From an uncultured Intestinimonas sp. (GTDB lineage: Bacteria > Bacillota > Clostridia > Oscillospirales > Oscillospiraceae): a stretch of 64,000 bases of DNA. The notes under the pieces were generated by a model, which was not told the DNA's origin, ran no database searches, and saw only the letters and a program-made list of their open reading frames with translations. Numbering within the stretch: the first letter of the stretch is position 1; the number at the start of each line of letters is the position of its first letter. A program made the position numbers and the translations under genes. Of the stretch, positions 1 through 8,980 are shown one piece after another. Where the stretch lies: the NCBI RefSeq assembly GCF_944387725.1, contig NZ_CALXGA010000003.1:1-64000 (forward strand), given 5' to 3'.

Positions 1-81
1 GGATTCCTGCGAAAAAATTGCTTGCCAGCGGCCCAAAATCCCTCGCTGCCGGACACATCGCCAATTTTCAAACAAGCTCTA
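1..81 (-). repeat. Dispersed 166-bp repeat, copy 1 (right part, cut by window edge)
   Basis: This stretch matches the right half of the complete copy at 13253-13418 almost base for base; the one clear difference is near the end, AAGCTCTA here against AAGCCCTA there. It ends at the TA at 80-81. The rest lies beyond the window. It sits directly upstream of recA, so its end could influence the recA promoter region. Minus strand is used here for copies whose outer end reads TAGGGCTTG on the right-hand side. Confidence 0.85.
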
Positions 82-119
82 AAAAACCGGGAGGCGTCCA
101 CAGAAGTCCGTTTGGTGGG

Positions 120-131
120 ACGTTAAAACGT
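120..131. promoter_or_regulatory. Inverted repeat ACGTT-AA-AACGT upstream of recA
   Basis: A perfect 5-bp inverted repeat lies about 70 bp before the recA start. It is not the usual Firmicutes LexA box (CGAAC-N4-GTTCG type), so an SOS role is only a guess. A weak -10-like TAGGAT follows at 133-138. No better promoter is visible between the repeat end at 81 and the ribosome binding site at 186-192. Confidence 0.25.
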
Positions 132-201
132 GTAGGATGATGAGATAGAAGCGAGCCGGTCCTGCCGCGTGAGGGGCCGTGTACAAAGGAGAAATGAGCA
201 G

Positions 202-1311
202 ATGGCAACCAAAAAAACCGTGATTGAGAGCGCCGCACCGGCCTCAGACAAGAAAAAGGCCCTGGAGACCTGTATGGCCCAGATTGAGAAGACCTATGGC
301 AAGGGCTCCATCATGCGCCTGGGGGAGAACACCGGCGTGGTGGTGGAGGCCATTCCCACCGGGTCCCTCTCCCTGGACCTGGCCCTGGGCATCGGCGGCG
401 TTCCCCGGGGCCGTATCATTGAGATCTACGGGCCGGAGTCCTCCGGCAAGACCACACTGGCCCTCCACATCGTGGCCGAGGCCCAGAAGCGGGGGGGCGA
501 GGTGGCCTTCATTGACGCGGAGCACGCTCTGGACCCCTCCTATGCCCAGGCCCTGGGGGTGGACATCGACTCCATGCTCATCGCCCAGCCGGACACCGGC
601 GAGCAGGGCCTGGAGATCTGCGAGGCCCTGGTCCGCTCCGGGGCCATCGACGTGGTGGTGGTGGACTCGGTGGCCGCCCTGACCCCACGGGCCGAGATCG
701 AGGGGGACATGGGGGACTCCCATGTGGGCCTGCTGGCCCGGCTGATGAGCCAGGCACTGCGGAAGCTGGCGGGATCCATCGCCAAGACAAACTGCATCGT
801 CATCTTCATCAACCAGCTTCGGGAAAAGGTGGGGGTCATGTACGGCAATCCTGAGGTCACCACCGGAGGCCGGGCCCTGAAGTTCTACGCCTCCGTCCGC
901 ATGGACGTGCGGAAGGTGGAGACCATCAAAAACGGCAGTGAGTTGGTGGGCAACCACATCCGGGTGAAGGTGGTCAAGAATAAGGTGGCGCCGCCCTTTC
1001 GGCAGGCGGAGTTCGACATCATGTTCGGCCAGGGTATCGCCAAGACAGGAGAGCTCATTGACCTGGGGGTCCAGCTGGGGCTGGTGCAGAAGTCCGGATC
1101 CTGGTTTGCCCTGGGGGAGACCCGCATGGGCCAGGGCAAGGACGCCGCCAGGCAGTATCTGCTGGATAACCCGGAGGCCGCCGGGCAGCTGGAGGCCGAT
1201 ATCCGGGCCAACTCCTACAAGCTGCTGCCCGCCCAGCCCAAACCGGCGGCCAAGGCCGCCGGCAAGGCGGTGGACGTGTCTGCCGAGGACTTCGAGGATG
1301 CGGATCAGTAA
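202..1311 (+). CDS. recA: RecA recombinase
   Basis: RecA is the ATP-dependent strand-exchange protein that drives homologous recombination and stimulates LexA self-cleavage. The 369-residue product shows the Walker A loop GPESSGKT at about residues 77-84, the Walker B region [10 protein letters not shown] and the conserved [16 protein letters not shown] segment. The C-terminal tail is acidic and ends DFEDADQ. ATG at 202 is chosen because AAAGGAG lies 9 bases upstream; an in-frame ATG at 169 lacks a binding site. recX follows with a 14-base overlap, so the two are almost certainly co-translated. Confidence 0.97.
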   Translation: MATKKTVIESAAPASDKKKALETCMAQIEKTYGKGSIMRLGENTGVVVEAIPTGSLSLDLALGIGGVPRGRIIEIYGPESSGKTTLALHIVAEAQKRGGEVAFIDAEHALDPSYAQALGVDIDSMLIAQPDTGEQGLEICEALVRSGAIDVVVVDSVAALTPRAEIEGDMGDSHVGLLARLMSQALRKLAGSIAKTNCIVIFINQLREKVGVMYGNPEVTTGGRALKFYASVRMDVRKVETIKNGSELVGNHIRVKVVKNKVAPPFRQAEFDIMFGQGIAKTGELIDLGVQLGLVQKSGSWFALGETRMGQGKDAARQYLLDNPEAAGQLEADIRANSYKLLPAQPKPAAKAAGKAVDVSAEDFEDADQ

Positions 1312-1918
1312 GCTGACCCCTTCCCGGCGCGTCCGGGACCGCTGGACGGTCCAGATGGAGGACGGCAGCTTCCTCCAGGTGGGGAAAAACCAGATGGCAG
1401 ACTTTGCCCTGTACGACGGCCGGGAGCTCACGGAGGAGGAGCTGGAGGCCCTGCGCCGGGCGGAGCGGCACGACCGCTTCCAGTCCTACGCCCTTCGGGT
1501 CCTGATGGACACGCCCATGTCCCGGCGGAAGCTGGTGGAGCATCTGCGCCGGCAGGAGTGCCCCGAGGAGGAGGCCCAGGCCATTGCCGGGAGAATGGTG
1601 GAGCTGGGGCTTCTGGACGAGGGGCGGTACGCCGCCGAGGTGGCCCGGCACTACGCCGCCCGGGGCTATGGTCCCCGGAGGGTCCGGGACGAGCTCTACC
1701 GCAGGGGGGTGCCCCGGGAGCACTGGGAGGACGCCCTCCGGGCAGTGGAGGACTGGCAGGAGGGTCTGGACGCCTTCCTGCAAAAGAAGCTCCGGGGCGC
1801 CGCCCCGGACCCCCAGGCCCTCAAGCGGGCCTCCGACGCCCTGGCCCGCAGGGGCTACAGCTGGGGCGAGATTCACGCCGCCCTGCGCCGCTGTGGCGCG
1901 GAGATTGAGGAGGAATAG
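1298..1918 (+). CDS. recX: RecX-type regulator of RecA
   Basis: RecX binds RecA filaments and modulates their activity. The 206-residue product has the helical RecX pattern: a repeat around [18 protein letters not shown], then [23 protein letters not shown] and a third repeat with RRGYSWGEI near the end. The ATG at 1298 lies inside the last codons of recA. This gives a 14-base overlap that couples the two proteins, the usual recA-recX order. A nitroreductase gene starts 2 bases after its stop. Confidence 0.85.
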   Translation: MRISKLTPSRRVRDRWTVQMEDGSFLQVGKNQMADFALYDGRELTEEELEALRRAERHDRFQSYALRVLMDTPMSRRKLVEHLRRQECPEEEAQAIAGRMVELGLLDEGRYAAEVARHYAARGYGPRRVRDELYRRGVPREHWEDALRAVEDWQEGLDAFLQKKLRGAAPDPQALKRASDALARRGYSWGEIHAALRRCGAEIEEE

Positions 1919-1920
1919 AC

Positions 1921-2496
1921 ATGGATACGCTGGAATGCCTGCTGACCCGGCGAAGCGTCCGAATGTACAAGCCAGACCCCATTCCCCGGCAGGAGCTGGA
2001 GGAGATTCTGGCCGCCGCGGCCTGCGCCCCTTCGGCGGTGAACTTGCAGCCCTGGTACCTGGCGGCCATTTGCAGCCCGGATGGCATGGCGGCGTTCCGG
2101 GACACCATGCGCCAGGTGGCGGTGAAGACCCGGCCTGAGCTGGAGGAGCGCTTTCCCAACCACCCCCAGGTCATCCGGGAGACCGAGAGCTTCCTGGTGA
2201 GCCTGGGCGGGGCCCCGGCCTGTGTGCTGGTCTTCCTTCTAAAGGAGGACTATCCGGACCGGGACAACGTGCTCCAGAGCGCCTCCGCCGCTGTGGAGAA
2301 CCTGCTGCTGGCGGCCTGGGCCAAGGGCATTGGCTCCTGCTGGATGACCGCCCCGGTGAGTGCCGGCTTTGGCCCCGTCCTCCGGGACCGCTTCGCCCCC
2401 GGCAAGGGGGAGCTGGTGGCCGCTGTGTCCCTGGGCTACCCGGACCAGACGCCCAGGATGCCCAAGCGCAAGACAGGCCGCTGCGTCTTTTTATAG
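1921..2496 (+). CDS. Nitroreductase family flavoprotein
   Basis: A 191-residue FMN-dependent nitroreductase-like oxidoreductase. The N-terminus has the family signature RRSVRMYKPDPIPRQEL, followed by APSAVNLQPWYL, the usual FMN phosphate-contact region. The C-terminus keeps the GIGSCWM segment and a Pro-rich tail with RKTGRCVFL. The physiological substrate cannot be read from sequence; members reduce quinones, nitroaromatics or flavins with NAD(P)H. It starts 2 bases after recX and probably shares its transcript. A small hairpin (GGCCCGGC/GCCGGCC) lies between it and rimO. Confidence 0.85.
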   Translation: MDTLECLLTRRSVRMYKPDPIPRQELEEILAAAACAPSAVNLQPWYLAAICSPDGMAAFRDTMRQVAVKTRPELEERFPNHPQVIRETESFLVSLGGAPACVLVFLLKEDYPDRDNVLQSASAAVENLLLAAWAKGIGSCWMTAPVSAGFGPVLRDRFAPGKGELVAAVSLGYPDQTPRMPKRKTGRCVFL

Positions 2497-2541
2497 GCCC
2501 GGCTTCGCCGGCCAAATTTGAAGGAAAAAGGAGTTATCCGA

Positions 2542-3861
2542 TTGAAAGTCGCGTTTCTCTCCCTAGGCTGTGCCAAGAACCTGGTGAACACCGAGCAGAT
2601 GATGGCTCTGTGCCGGGAGGCCGGTTATATCGTCACCGGGGAGCCTGAGGGGGCCGATGTGGCGGTGGTGAACACCTGCGGGTTCATTGATTCCGCCAAG
2701 AGTGAGGCCATTGACACCATTCTCTCCATCGCCCCCCTGAAGGAGGAGGGCAAACTTCAGAAGCTGCTGGTGGCGGGCTGCCTCTCCCAGCGCTACCAGG
2801 AGCAGATTCTGGAGGAGCTGCCCGAGGTGGACGGCATCCTGGGCACCGGCAGCTATACCGACATCGTGCCCGCCATCGAGGCGGTGCTGGAGGGGGACAG
2901 CCCCACCTACTTCGGGGACATTGACCATACCGTGGAGGACGGGGAGCGGCTGGTCTCCACGCCGCCCTACACCGCCTACCTCAAGATCGCAGAGGGCTGT
3001 GACAACCGCTGTGCCTACTGCGTCATTCCCACCCTCCGGGGCCGCTACCGCAGCCGGACCTTCGAGTCCCTGCTGGAGGAGGCCCGGGTTCTGGCGGACC
3101 GGGGCGTCCGGGAGCTTATCGTCATCGCCCAGGACATCACCCGCTACGGCGCCGACCTCTATGGCCGCCGGCGCCTGGGGGAGCTCCTGACGGAGCTGTG
3201 CCGGCTGCCCTTCCGCTGGATTCGCCTCCACTACCTCTATCCCGACGAGATTGACCAGGAGCTCATCGACGTCATCGCCCGGGAGCCCAAGATTGTCAAA
3301 TACCTGGACATTCCCATCCAGCACCTGGACGACGGCATTTTGAAGGCCATGCACCGCCGAGGGGACAGCGCCCTGATTCAGAAGGTGGTGGCCGACCTCC
3401 GGGCGGCCATCCCGGACCTGGTGCTGCGGACCTCCATCATTGTGGGCTTTCCCGGGGAGGGAGAGGCCCAGTTTGAAAACCTCTGCCAGGCCCTTCCGCC
3501 GCTGAACTTCCAGCGGGCGGGCGTCTTCCCCTTCTCCTGTGAGGAGGGGACCCCCGCCGCCAGGATGCCGGATCCGGTTCCCGCCGAGGCGGCCCGGCAC
3601 CGGGCCGAGCTCTTGGCGGAGCTCCAGTCCCGGGTTATGGATCGCTGGAACGAGAGCCGCCTGGGCGCCGTGATGGAGGTTCTCTGCGAGGGCTTTGACC
3701 CCGATGAGGGCTGCTGGGTGGGCCGGACTTACGCCGACTCCCCGGACATCGACGGCCACGTCTATTTCACCGCCGCCGGCACTGTCCCAGCGGGGAGCTT
3801 TGTCAACGTACGCATCACCGGCACGTCGGACGGCGACCTGACTGGGGAGATTGAGGAGTGA
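2542..3861 (+). CDS. rimO: Ribosomal protein S12 methylthiotransferase RimO
   Basis: RimO is a radical-SAM enzyme that methylthiolates a conserved Asp of ribosomal protein S12. The product (439 residues) carries the N-terminal UPF0004 cluster cysteines C10, C46 and C80, the radical SAM motif CDNRCAYC (C153, C157, C160) and a C-terminal TRAM domain with VMEVLCEG and GSFVNVRITG. TTG at 2542 is preferred because AAAAAGGAG sits 8 bases upstream and the protein then opens with the canonical MKVAFLSLGC. An in-frame TTG at 2518 would add eight residues. pgsA follows after 6 bases. Confidence 0.93.
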   Translation: MKVAFLSLGCAKNLVNTEQMMALCREAGYIVTGEPEGADVAVVNTCGFIDSAKSEAIDTILSIAPLKEEGKLQKLLVAGCLSQRYQEQILEELPEVDGILGTGSYTDIVPAIEAVLEGDSPTYFGDIDHTVEDGERLVSTPPYTAYLKIAEGCDNRCAYCVIPTLRGRYRSRTFESLLEEARVLADRGVRELIVIAQDITRYGADLYGRRRLGELLTELCRLPFRWIRLHYLYPDEIDQELIDVIAREPKIVKYLDIPIQHLDDGILKAMHRRGDSALIQKVVADLRAAIPDLVLRTSIIVGFPGEGEAQFENLCQALPPLNFQRAGVFPFSCEEGTPAARMPDPVPAEAARHRAELLAELQSRVMDRWNESRLGAVMEVLCEGFDPDEGCWVGRTYADSPDIDGHVYFTAAGTVPAGSFVNVRITGTSDGDLTGEIEE

Positions 3862-3867
3862 CCGCCC

Positions 3868-4395
3868 ATGAATACCGCCAATAAGCTCACCATGGCACGG
3901 GTGGTTATGATTCCCATTTTCCTCCTGGTGCTCTACCTGGTGATTCCGCCCTATCGGAACTACATCGCCCTGGCGATCTTCATCCTGGCCAGCATCACCG
4001 ACTTCATCGACGGCTATGTGGCCCGGCACTACAACCAGATCACCGACTTCGGCAAGTTCATGGACCCCCTGGCCGACAAGCTGCTGGTGGTGTCGGCCAT
4101 GCTGTGGTTCGTGGAGAGCGGCCGGATGCCAGCCTGGGCGGTGCTCCTTGTGGTGGCCCGGGAGTTTGCCGTCACCGGACTCCGGCTGGTGGCGGTGGAC
4201 AACGGCCGGGTCATTGCCGCCGGCTGGTCCGGTAAGGTCAAGACGGCCACTACCATGGTGTGCATCTGCCTGATGCTCCTGCCCATCCCCCGGGAGGCAG
4301 ACATAGTCTGTGTGGTCCTGATTGTGGCCACCACCCTCTACTCCGGGGTGGAGTACTTCGTCAAGAACCGGGACGTCCTCAACTGGAACAAGTGA
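3868..4395 (+). CDS. pgsA: CDP-diacylglycerol-glycerol-3-phosphate 3-phosphatidyltransferase
   Basis: PgsA makes phosphatidylglycerol phosphate, the committed step to phosphatidylglycerol and cardiolipin, in the membrane. The 175-residue product has the CDP-alcohol phosphotransferase motif D-G-x2-A-R-x8-G-x3-D-x3-D, visible as DGYVARHYNQITDFGKFMD, between hydrophobic segments. It lies 6 bases after rimO with GAGGAG in the end of rimO as the binding site, so both are probably one operon. A cardiolipin synthase that would use its product is encoded at 40.1 kb. Confidence 0.95.
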   Translation: MNTANKLTMARVVMIPIFLLVLYLVIPPYRNYIALAIFILASITDFIDGYVARHYNQITDFGKFMDPLADKLLVVSAMLWFVESGRMPAWAVLLVVAREFAVTGLRLVAVDNGRVIAAGWSGKVKTATTMVCICLMLLPIPREADIVCVVLIVATTLYSGVEYFVKNRDVLNWNK

Positions 4396-4426
4396 GGGAA
4401 AGCGCGCTTCTGAGGGCCGGCTTCCA

Positions 4427-4458
4427 GGACCGGCGGCGGCGCGGATTTGCGCCGGTCC
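4427..4458 (+). terminator. Hairpin after pgsA
   Basis: GGACCGGCG at 4427-4435 pairs perfectly with CGCCGGTCC at 4450-4458 around a 14-base loop. No T-run follows, so it may be a weak terminator or a transcript-end stabiliser rather than a classical intrinsic terminator. Confidence 0.45.
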
Positions 4459-4495
4459 GGCTGGGAGGGCGAGGGAAAAACAGGCAAAGAAAGGT

Positions 4496-4524
4496 TTGAC
4501 ACCGCACACCCTTATCAGTATAAT
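4496..4524 (+). promoter_or_regulatory. Consensus SigA promoter of the ktr operon
   Basis: TTGACA at 4496-4501 and TATAAT at 4519-4524 are separated by exactly 17 bases, a perfect vegetative consensus. Initiation near 4531 would leave a leader of about 285 bases before ktrB. Confidence 0.85.
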
Positions 4525-4530
4525 AGATGA

Positions 4531-4817
4531 CGCTTCGGAGGAGGGGCCTGGGGACAAGGCCGCCTCCGACAGGACGGCGCAGGGGACGGGAAGCGCGGAC
4601 CCTGAGCGGTTAAGGGCCGGGGAGGAGGATGCGGCATGAGGAAGCAGACGGAGATGACCTGGCTGCCCGCCCCGCGGCAAACCCCCAAAGAGAGAAAACA
4701 GCAGCAGCATACCGTACCGGGAGAACTCCCGGCCCGGTATGCTGCTGTGCGCGTCGGGACTGGCGCATAGATGCTGAATTGCCGAAGGGCAAAATGTAGA
4801 ATGAAGGGGGCAGTTTT
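4531..4817 (+). promoter_or_regulatory. Long structured 5' leader of ktrB-ktrA
   Basis: The leader holds at least two strong hairpins. The first (4536-4568) pairs CGGAGG with CCTCCG outside GGCCT with AGGCC. The second (4702-4747) pairs CAGCAGCATACC with GGTATGCTGCTG over 12 bp and contains an inner CCGGGAG/CTCCCGG stem. The G-rich stretch between them could also pair. I looked for the conserved cores of the ydaO c-di-AMP riboswitch, which often controls ktr genes, and did not find them. The function of the leader is unknown. Confidence 0.5.
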
Positions 4818-6197
4818 ATGCCTTTTCAACTCCACCAGAGGCTGTATAACCGGCTTCGGAGTATGCAGAACCTGAACCCGGCCCGAATTGTGGTGATCTC
4901 CTTCGCCGCAGTCATCCTCACCGGAACTCTGCTCCTCATGCTTCCCATCGCCAGCAGGGACGGCCAGTCCACCGACTGGCTCACCTGTCTGTTCACCGCC
5001 ACCTCCGCCACCTGTGTCACCGGCCTGATTCTGGTGGACACCTGGACCCATTGGACCCTCTTTGGGCAGATCGTCATTATCCTCATGATCCAGCTGGGCG
5101 GCCTGGGCTTTATGACCGTCATCACCCTGGCCTCCTTTGCCCTCCGGCGGCGGATCGGCCTGTCTGAGCGGCTGATTATGGTCTCAGCCCTGAACCTCAA
5201 CGACATGGACGGCGTGGTCCGGGTGGTCCGCCACGCCCTGATGGGCACCTTCCTCTTTGAGGCCGTGGGGGCCCTGATCCTGGCCCCCTGCTTCATCCCC
5301 CAGTACGGGGCCCTAGGCGGCATCTGGCGGGGCATCTTTCACTCGATTTCCGCCTTCTGCAACGCGGGCTTCGACCTGCTGGGGAGCAATGGGGCCTTCA
5401 CCAGCCTGCTCTCCTATAACGGCAACCCGGTGGTCCTGCTGACCATCATGTGCCTCATTATCGTCGGCGGCCTGGGCTTCTTTGTCTGGGAGGATCTCTT
5501 CCAAAATTGGCGGCGGCCCCGGGCCCTGTCCCTCTACACAAAGATGGTGATGCTGCTCACCGGGGCCCTGATTGTGGGGGGCGCCCTCTTCTTCCTGGCG
5601 GTGGAGTGGAACAACCCCGCCACCCTGGGGGAGATGCCCGTATGGAAGAAGGTCCTCAACGGCTTTTTCCAGTCTGTGACCCTCCGCACCGCCGGCTTTG
5701 ACAGCATTGGGCAGGGGGGCCTCCGGGACAGCTCCCTGGCCATGTCCTGCATCCTGATGCTCATCGGCGGCTCCAGCGGCTCCACCGCCGGCGGCCTCAA
5801 GACCGCCACGGTGGGCATTCTCCTGCTGACCATCCGGGCCAGCCTGGCCGGACGGAGCGCGGTCACACTCCGGGGCCGCGCCATCTCCCAGAGCCGGGTG
5901 ATGGACGCCATGACCCTCACCATGATCGTGCTGATCCTCTTCCTGGCCGGGTCCATGGTGATCTCGGTGGCGGACGGGGAGGCATTCCTGCCAGCGGCCT
6001 ATGAGACGGCTTCTGCCATGGGGACGGTGGGGGTGACCACCGGCATCACGCCGGGCTTGAGCGGATTCTCCCATATCTTCCTGATCTGCATGATGTTCCT
6101 GGGCCGGGTGGGCATTATGTCCTTCTCTGTGGCCTTCCTGGCCCGGAGCCGGGCCGCCAAGCTCAAGTACCCTACAGTGGAATTCATGGTGGGCTGA
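4818..6197 (+). CDS. ktrB: Trk/Ktr potassium uptake channel subunit
   Basis: The 459-residue membrane protein is the ion-conducting subunit of a TrkH/KtrB potassium (or K+/Na+) transporter. The four pore loops characteristic of the family are visible as SATCVTGL, CNAGFDL, TLRTAGFDS and GTVGVTTGI, each between hydrophobic helices. AAGGGGGCAG precedes the ATG. The RCK gating subunit ktrA follows after 33 bases, giving a complete two-gene system behind the consensus promoter at 4496. It is called KtrB rather than TrkH because its partner has a single RCK unit. Confidence 0.92.
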   Translation: MPFQLHQRLYNRLRSMQNLNPARIVVISFAAVILTGTLLLMLPIASRDGQSTDWLTCLFTATSATCVTGLILVDTWTHWTLFGQIVIILMIQLGGLGFMTVITLASFALRRRIGLSERLIMVSALNLNDMDGVVRVVRHALMGTFLFEAVGALILAPCFIPQYGALGGIWRGIFHSISAFCNAGFDLLGSNGAFTSLLSYNGNPVVLLTIMCLIIVGGLGFFVWEDLFQNWRRPRALSLYTKMVMLLTGALIVGGALFFLAVEWNNPATLGEMPVWKKVLNGFFQSVTLRTAGFDSIGQGGLRDSSLAMSCILMLIGGSSGSTAGGLKTATVGILLLTIRASLAGRSAVTLRGRAISQSRVMDAMTLTMIVLILFLAGSMVISVADGEAFLPAAYETASAMGTVGVTTGITPGLSGFSHIFLICMMFLGRVGIMSFSVAFLARSRAAKLKYPTVEFMVG

Positions 6198-6230
6198 CCC
6201 GCCGAACCGACGGAAAAGGAGCGAAGAGAA

Positions 6231-6887
6231 ATGAAAACCTACGTTGTCATCGGCCTGGGGCGCTTCGGCACCGCCGTGGCCACCGAGCTGTGCCGGCTGG
6301 GCCATGAGGTGTTGGCCATCGACGAATCGGAGGACCGCATCCAGAACATCGCCGACCAGGTGACCCACGCCGTGGCCGGGGACGCCCGGGACCCTGCCGT
6401 TCTGCGGGCCCTGGGGGTGCGGAATTACGACTGCGCCATTGTGGCCGCCGCCGACGATGTGGGCAGCAGCGCCCTGGTTACCATGAACCTCAAGGAGATG
6501 GGGGTCCAAAAGGTGATCTGCAAGGCCCAGAGCATGGTCCACTGGAAGGTCCTGGAGAAAATCGGGGCCGACATGGTGGTCTTCCCGGAGTATGAGATGG
6601 GGATGAAGCTGGCCCAGAACCTGTCCAGCTCCAACATCCTCAACTTTATCGAGCTCTCCGAGGACTACGGTATTGTGGAGCTGGCCGCCCCCAAGTCCTG
6701 GCAGGGCCACTCCATCCGGGATCTGAACGTCCGGGCCAAGTATAAGGTCAATATCATCGCCATCCGCCGGAACGGGGAGGACGCCGACCTCCAGCTGACC
6801 CCTGTCGCGGACTACGTCATCGCACCCGGGGACGTGGTGGTGACCCTGGGCCGTTACGAGGACATCGACCTGCTCCACGAGCTGTGA
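6231..6887 (+). CDS. ktrA: Potassium uptake regulatory RCK subunit
   Basis: A 218-residue cytoplasmic ring-forming regulator of KtrB. The N-terminal RCK_N Rossmann fold opens with IGLGRFGTAVATEL, then the acidic AIDESEDR that recognises the nucleotide ribose and GDARDP. The C-terminal RCK_C domain spans about residues 135-218. In this family ATP/ADP binds RCK_N, and c-di-AMP binds RCK_C in many Gram-positive members. GGAG lies 10-13 bases before the ATG. The stop overlaps the beginning of the next open frame, so the methyltransferase may be co-transcribed. Confidence 0.92.
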   Translation: MKTYVVIGLGRFGTAVATELCRLGHEVLAIDESEDRIQNIADQVTHAVAGDARDPAVLRALGVRNYDCAIVAAADDVGSSALVTMNLKEMGVQKVICKAQSMVHWKVLEKIGADMVVFPEYEMGMKLAQNLSSSNILNFIELSEDYGIVELAAPKSWQGHSIRDLNVRAKYKVNIIAIRRNGEDADLQLTPVADYVIAPGDVVVTLGRYEDIDLLHEL

Positions 6888-6928
6888 GCCGGACGCGCTT
6901 GACCGTGGGCGGGGAGGGAGAGAGACCC

Positions 6929-7690
6929 GTGGAGGTCATCACCAGCCGAAAAAATCCCCTGGCCCTCCAGATTCGCAGGCTGAGCGCCTCCAAGTCCGCC
7001 CGCCGGGAGGAGAGGCTGTTCCTCTGCGAGGGGCCCAAGCTCCTGGGGGAGGCCCTGGCCTGGGGGGCGGAGGTGGCCGCAGTGCTCTCCACCCCGGGCC
7101 ACGCCCCGGAGACTGTGCCTGGGGCCCGGAGGGTGGAGGCGCCGGAGAACCTGCTGAAAAGCCTCTCCGCCACCGAGACCCCCCAGGGGGTTCTTTTCCT
7201 GTGCCGTCTGCCGGACCTCCGGCCGCCGGAGGAGCTGGCCGGGGGCCGCTACCTGGTGCTGGACGGGGTCCAGGACCCGGGCAACGTGGGGACCATCTGG
7301 CGCACCGCCGACGCCTTTGGGGCCGACGGGCTCGTTCTCCTGCCGGGCTGCGCCGACCCCTTTTCCCCCAAGACCGTCCGGGCCTCCATGGGGGCATGCT
7401 TCCGCCTCCCGGTGTGGGAGATGGAGCGGGAGGCCCTTTCCGCCGCTCTGGGCCGGGCGGGCGTGCCCCTCTACGCCGCCGCCCTCCGGGAGGATGCCGG
7501 AGACGTGCGCCGGATGGACCTCTCCCGCTGCGCCGTGGTCATCGGCAGCGAGGGGAGGGGGGTCTCTCCCGAGACCCTGGCCTTGTGCGGCGGGGCCCTG
7601 AAAATTCCCATGCGGGCCCGGTGCGAGTCCCTGAACGCCGCCGTGGCGGCGGCGGTGGTCCTCTGGGAGATGGCCCGGGGAAGCGAATAA
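6929..7690 (+). CDS. TrmH/SpoU-family RNA 2'-O-methyltransferase
   Basis: A 253-residue RNA ribose methyltransferase. The N-terminal substrate-binding domain opens with MEVITSRKNPL and contains LFLCEGPKLL. The SPOUT domain has LDGVQDPGNVGTIWRTADAFG (motif 1), IGSEGRGVS (motif 2) and IPMRARCESLNAAVAAAV (motif 3), the knotted SAM-binding core. GTG at 6929 is preferred over an upstream ATG at 6884 because GGGAGGGAGAG lies just before it and it gives the usual N-terminus. The likely target is 23S rRNA, but the exact base cannot be assigned. Confidence 0.88.
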   Translation: MEVITSRKNPLALQIRRLSASKSARREERLFLCEGPKLLGEALAWGAEVAAVLSTPGHAPETVPGARRVEAPENLLKSLSATETPQGVLFLCRLPDLRPPEELAGGRYLVLDGVQDPGNVGTIWRTADAFGADGLVLLPGCADPFSPKTVRASMGACFRLPVWEMEREALSAALGRAGVPLYAAALREDAGDVRRMDLSRCAVVIGSEGRGVSPETLALCGGALKIPMRARCESLNAAVAAAVVLWEMARGSE

Positions 7691-7708
7691 AAGGGAGGGC
7701 GGGAGCTT

Positions 7709-8920
7709 GTGGCGACACTGAAATACTGGCTTTGGCTGAGCACCCGGAAAGGGCTGCGATCAGAGCACATCAACCGCCTGCTGGAGCACTTCGGCACCCC
7801 AGAGGCGGCCTATTTTGCCGACCCCGGCGAGTACGAACTTCTGGAGGAACTGCCCCAGGGGGCGGGGGAGGTCCTGCTGGACAAGGACCTGGCCAGGGCC
7901 GAGGCCATTCTGGCCGACTGCGATCGGCTGGGGGTGCGGATTCTCACCTGCGGGGACGCCGACTATCCAGACCGGCTGAAAAACATTTTTGACCCGCCCG
8001 CCGTCCTCTATGTGAAGGGGCGGCTCCCCGCCTTTGACGAGGAGCTGGCCATCTCGGTGGTGGGCAGCCGCAAGCCCTCGGAGTACGGCCGCCGGATGGC
8101 GGCCCGCCTCGGCCTGGGGCTGGCCCAGGGCGGCGCCCTGGTGGTCTCCGGCATTGCCCAGGGTCTGGACACCGAGGCACTGAAGGGCGCCCTCAAGGGC
8201 GGCGGCGCGGTGGTGTCGGTGCTGGGCTGCGGGGTGGACGTCCACTACCCCTGGCAGAACCGCCACCTCTACGATGACGTGGCCGCCGCCGGAGCCCTGA
8301 TAAGCGAGTATCCCCCGGGCACCGAGCCAGAGGGTTGGCATTTCCCGGTGCGCAACCGCATCCTCAGCGGCCTGAGCCTGGGGGTGGTGGCGGTGGAGTG
8401 CACCCTGAGGAGCGGAACCATGTCCACGGTCAACCAGGCCCTGGACCAGGACCGGGATGTCTTCGCCGTGCCGGGCAACGCCGACACGCCCCTCAGTGAG
8501 GGGCCCAACCGCCTGATTCAGCAGGGGGCCAAGCTGGTGCTCAGCGCCCGGGACATCTTCCGGGAGTATGAGGGCCGCTTTCCCAGGGCGGCCCGGCGGG
8601 CGCGGACTCTGAGCCCCGAGGCGGAGGCCGCTCGGCTGGGGCGGCGTCCGGCGGCAAAAAAACAGGCGCCTCCCGAAAAAATCCCGGTTGACAAGAGGCC
8701 GGAACAGGCATATATTGACAAAAGCGCCCTCACCGACGATCAGGTGGATATCCTGCTGGCCCTGGAGGACAGGAGCCTCCTGGCCGAGGACCTCATCGAG
8801 GCCACCCGTCTCCCGGCCAAGCGGGTCCTCACAGCCCTGACCCTGCTCCAGGTGCAGGGTTATGTGGCGGAGCACCCCGGCAAGCGGTTCCAGGCCCTGG
8901 CGCGGCTTAGGATGGATTGA
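7709..8920 (+). CDS. dprA: DNA processing protein DprA
   Basis: DprA (Smf) loads RecA on incoming single-stranded DNA during natural transformation. The 403-residue product has an N-terminal helical domain, the Rossmann-like core with SVVGSRKPSEYGRRMA, SGIAQGLDTEALKGAL and a GTMSTVNQAL segment, a charged linker of about 50 residues, and a C-terminal winged-helix domain (about residues 345-400). It starts with GTG behind AAGGGAGGG. The order dprA-topA is common in Firmicutes. Confidence 0.95.
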   Translation: MATLKYWLWLSTRKGLRSEHINRLLEHFGTPEAAYFADPGEYELLEELPQGAGEVLLDKDLARAEAILADCDRLGVRILTCGDADYPDRLKNIFDPPAVLYVKGRLPAFDEELAISVVGSRKPSEYGRRMAARLGLGLAQGGALVVSGIAQGLDTEALKGALKGGGAVVSVLGCGVDVHYPWQNRHLYDDVAAAGALISEYPPGTEPEGWHFPVRNRILSGLSLGVVAVECTLRSGTMSTVNQALDQDRDVFAVPGNADTPLSEGPNRLIQQGAKLVLSARDIFREYEGRFPRAARRARTLSPEAEAARLGRRPAAKKQAPPEKIPVDKRPEQAYIDKSALTDDQVDILLALEDRSLLAEDLIEATRLPAKRVLTALTLLQVQGYVAEHPGKRFQALARLRMD

Positions 8921-8930
8921 CGCGCAAAAC

Positions 8931-8966
8931 GGAGCCTCCCTCTACCCACGGCTTGGGGAGGGCTCC
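8931..8966. terminator. Hairpin between dprA and topA
   Basis: GGAGCCTCCC at 8931-8940 pairs with GGGGAGGGCTCC ending at 8966, with one bulged base. It lies immediately before the topA ribosome binding site. There is no T-run, so it may tune topA translation or partial read-through rather than end transcription. Confidence 0.4.
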
Positions 8967-8980
8967 ATTGGAGGTATATT

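Noticed and set aside
120..131. LexA box before recA
   Set aside because: The inverted repeat ACGTT-AA-AACGT differs from the Firmicutes consensus.
4531..4817. ydaO-type c-di-AMP riboswitch before ktrB
   Set aside because: The conserved core and terminal segments of that family are not visible, although location and length would suit it.
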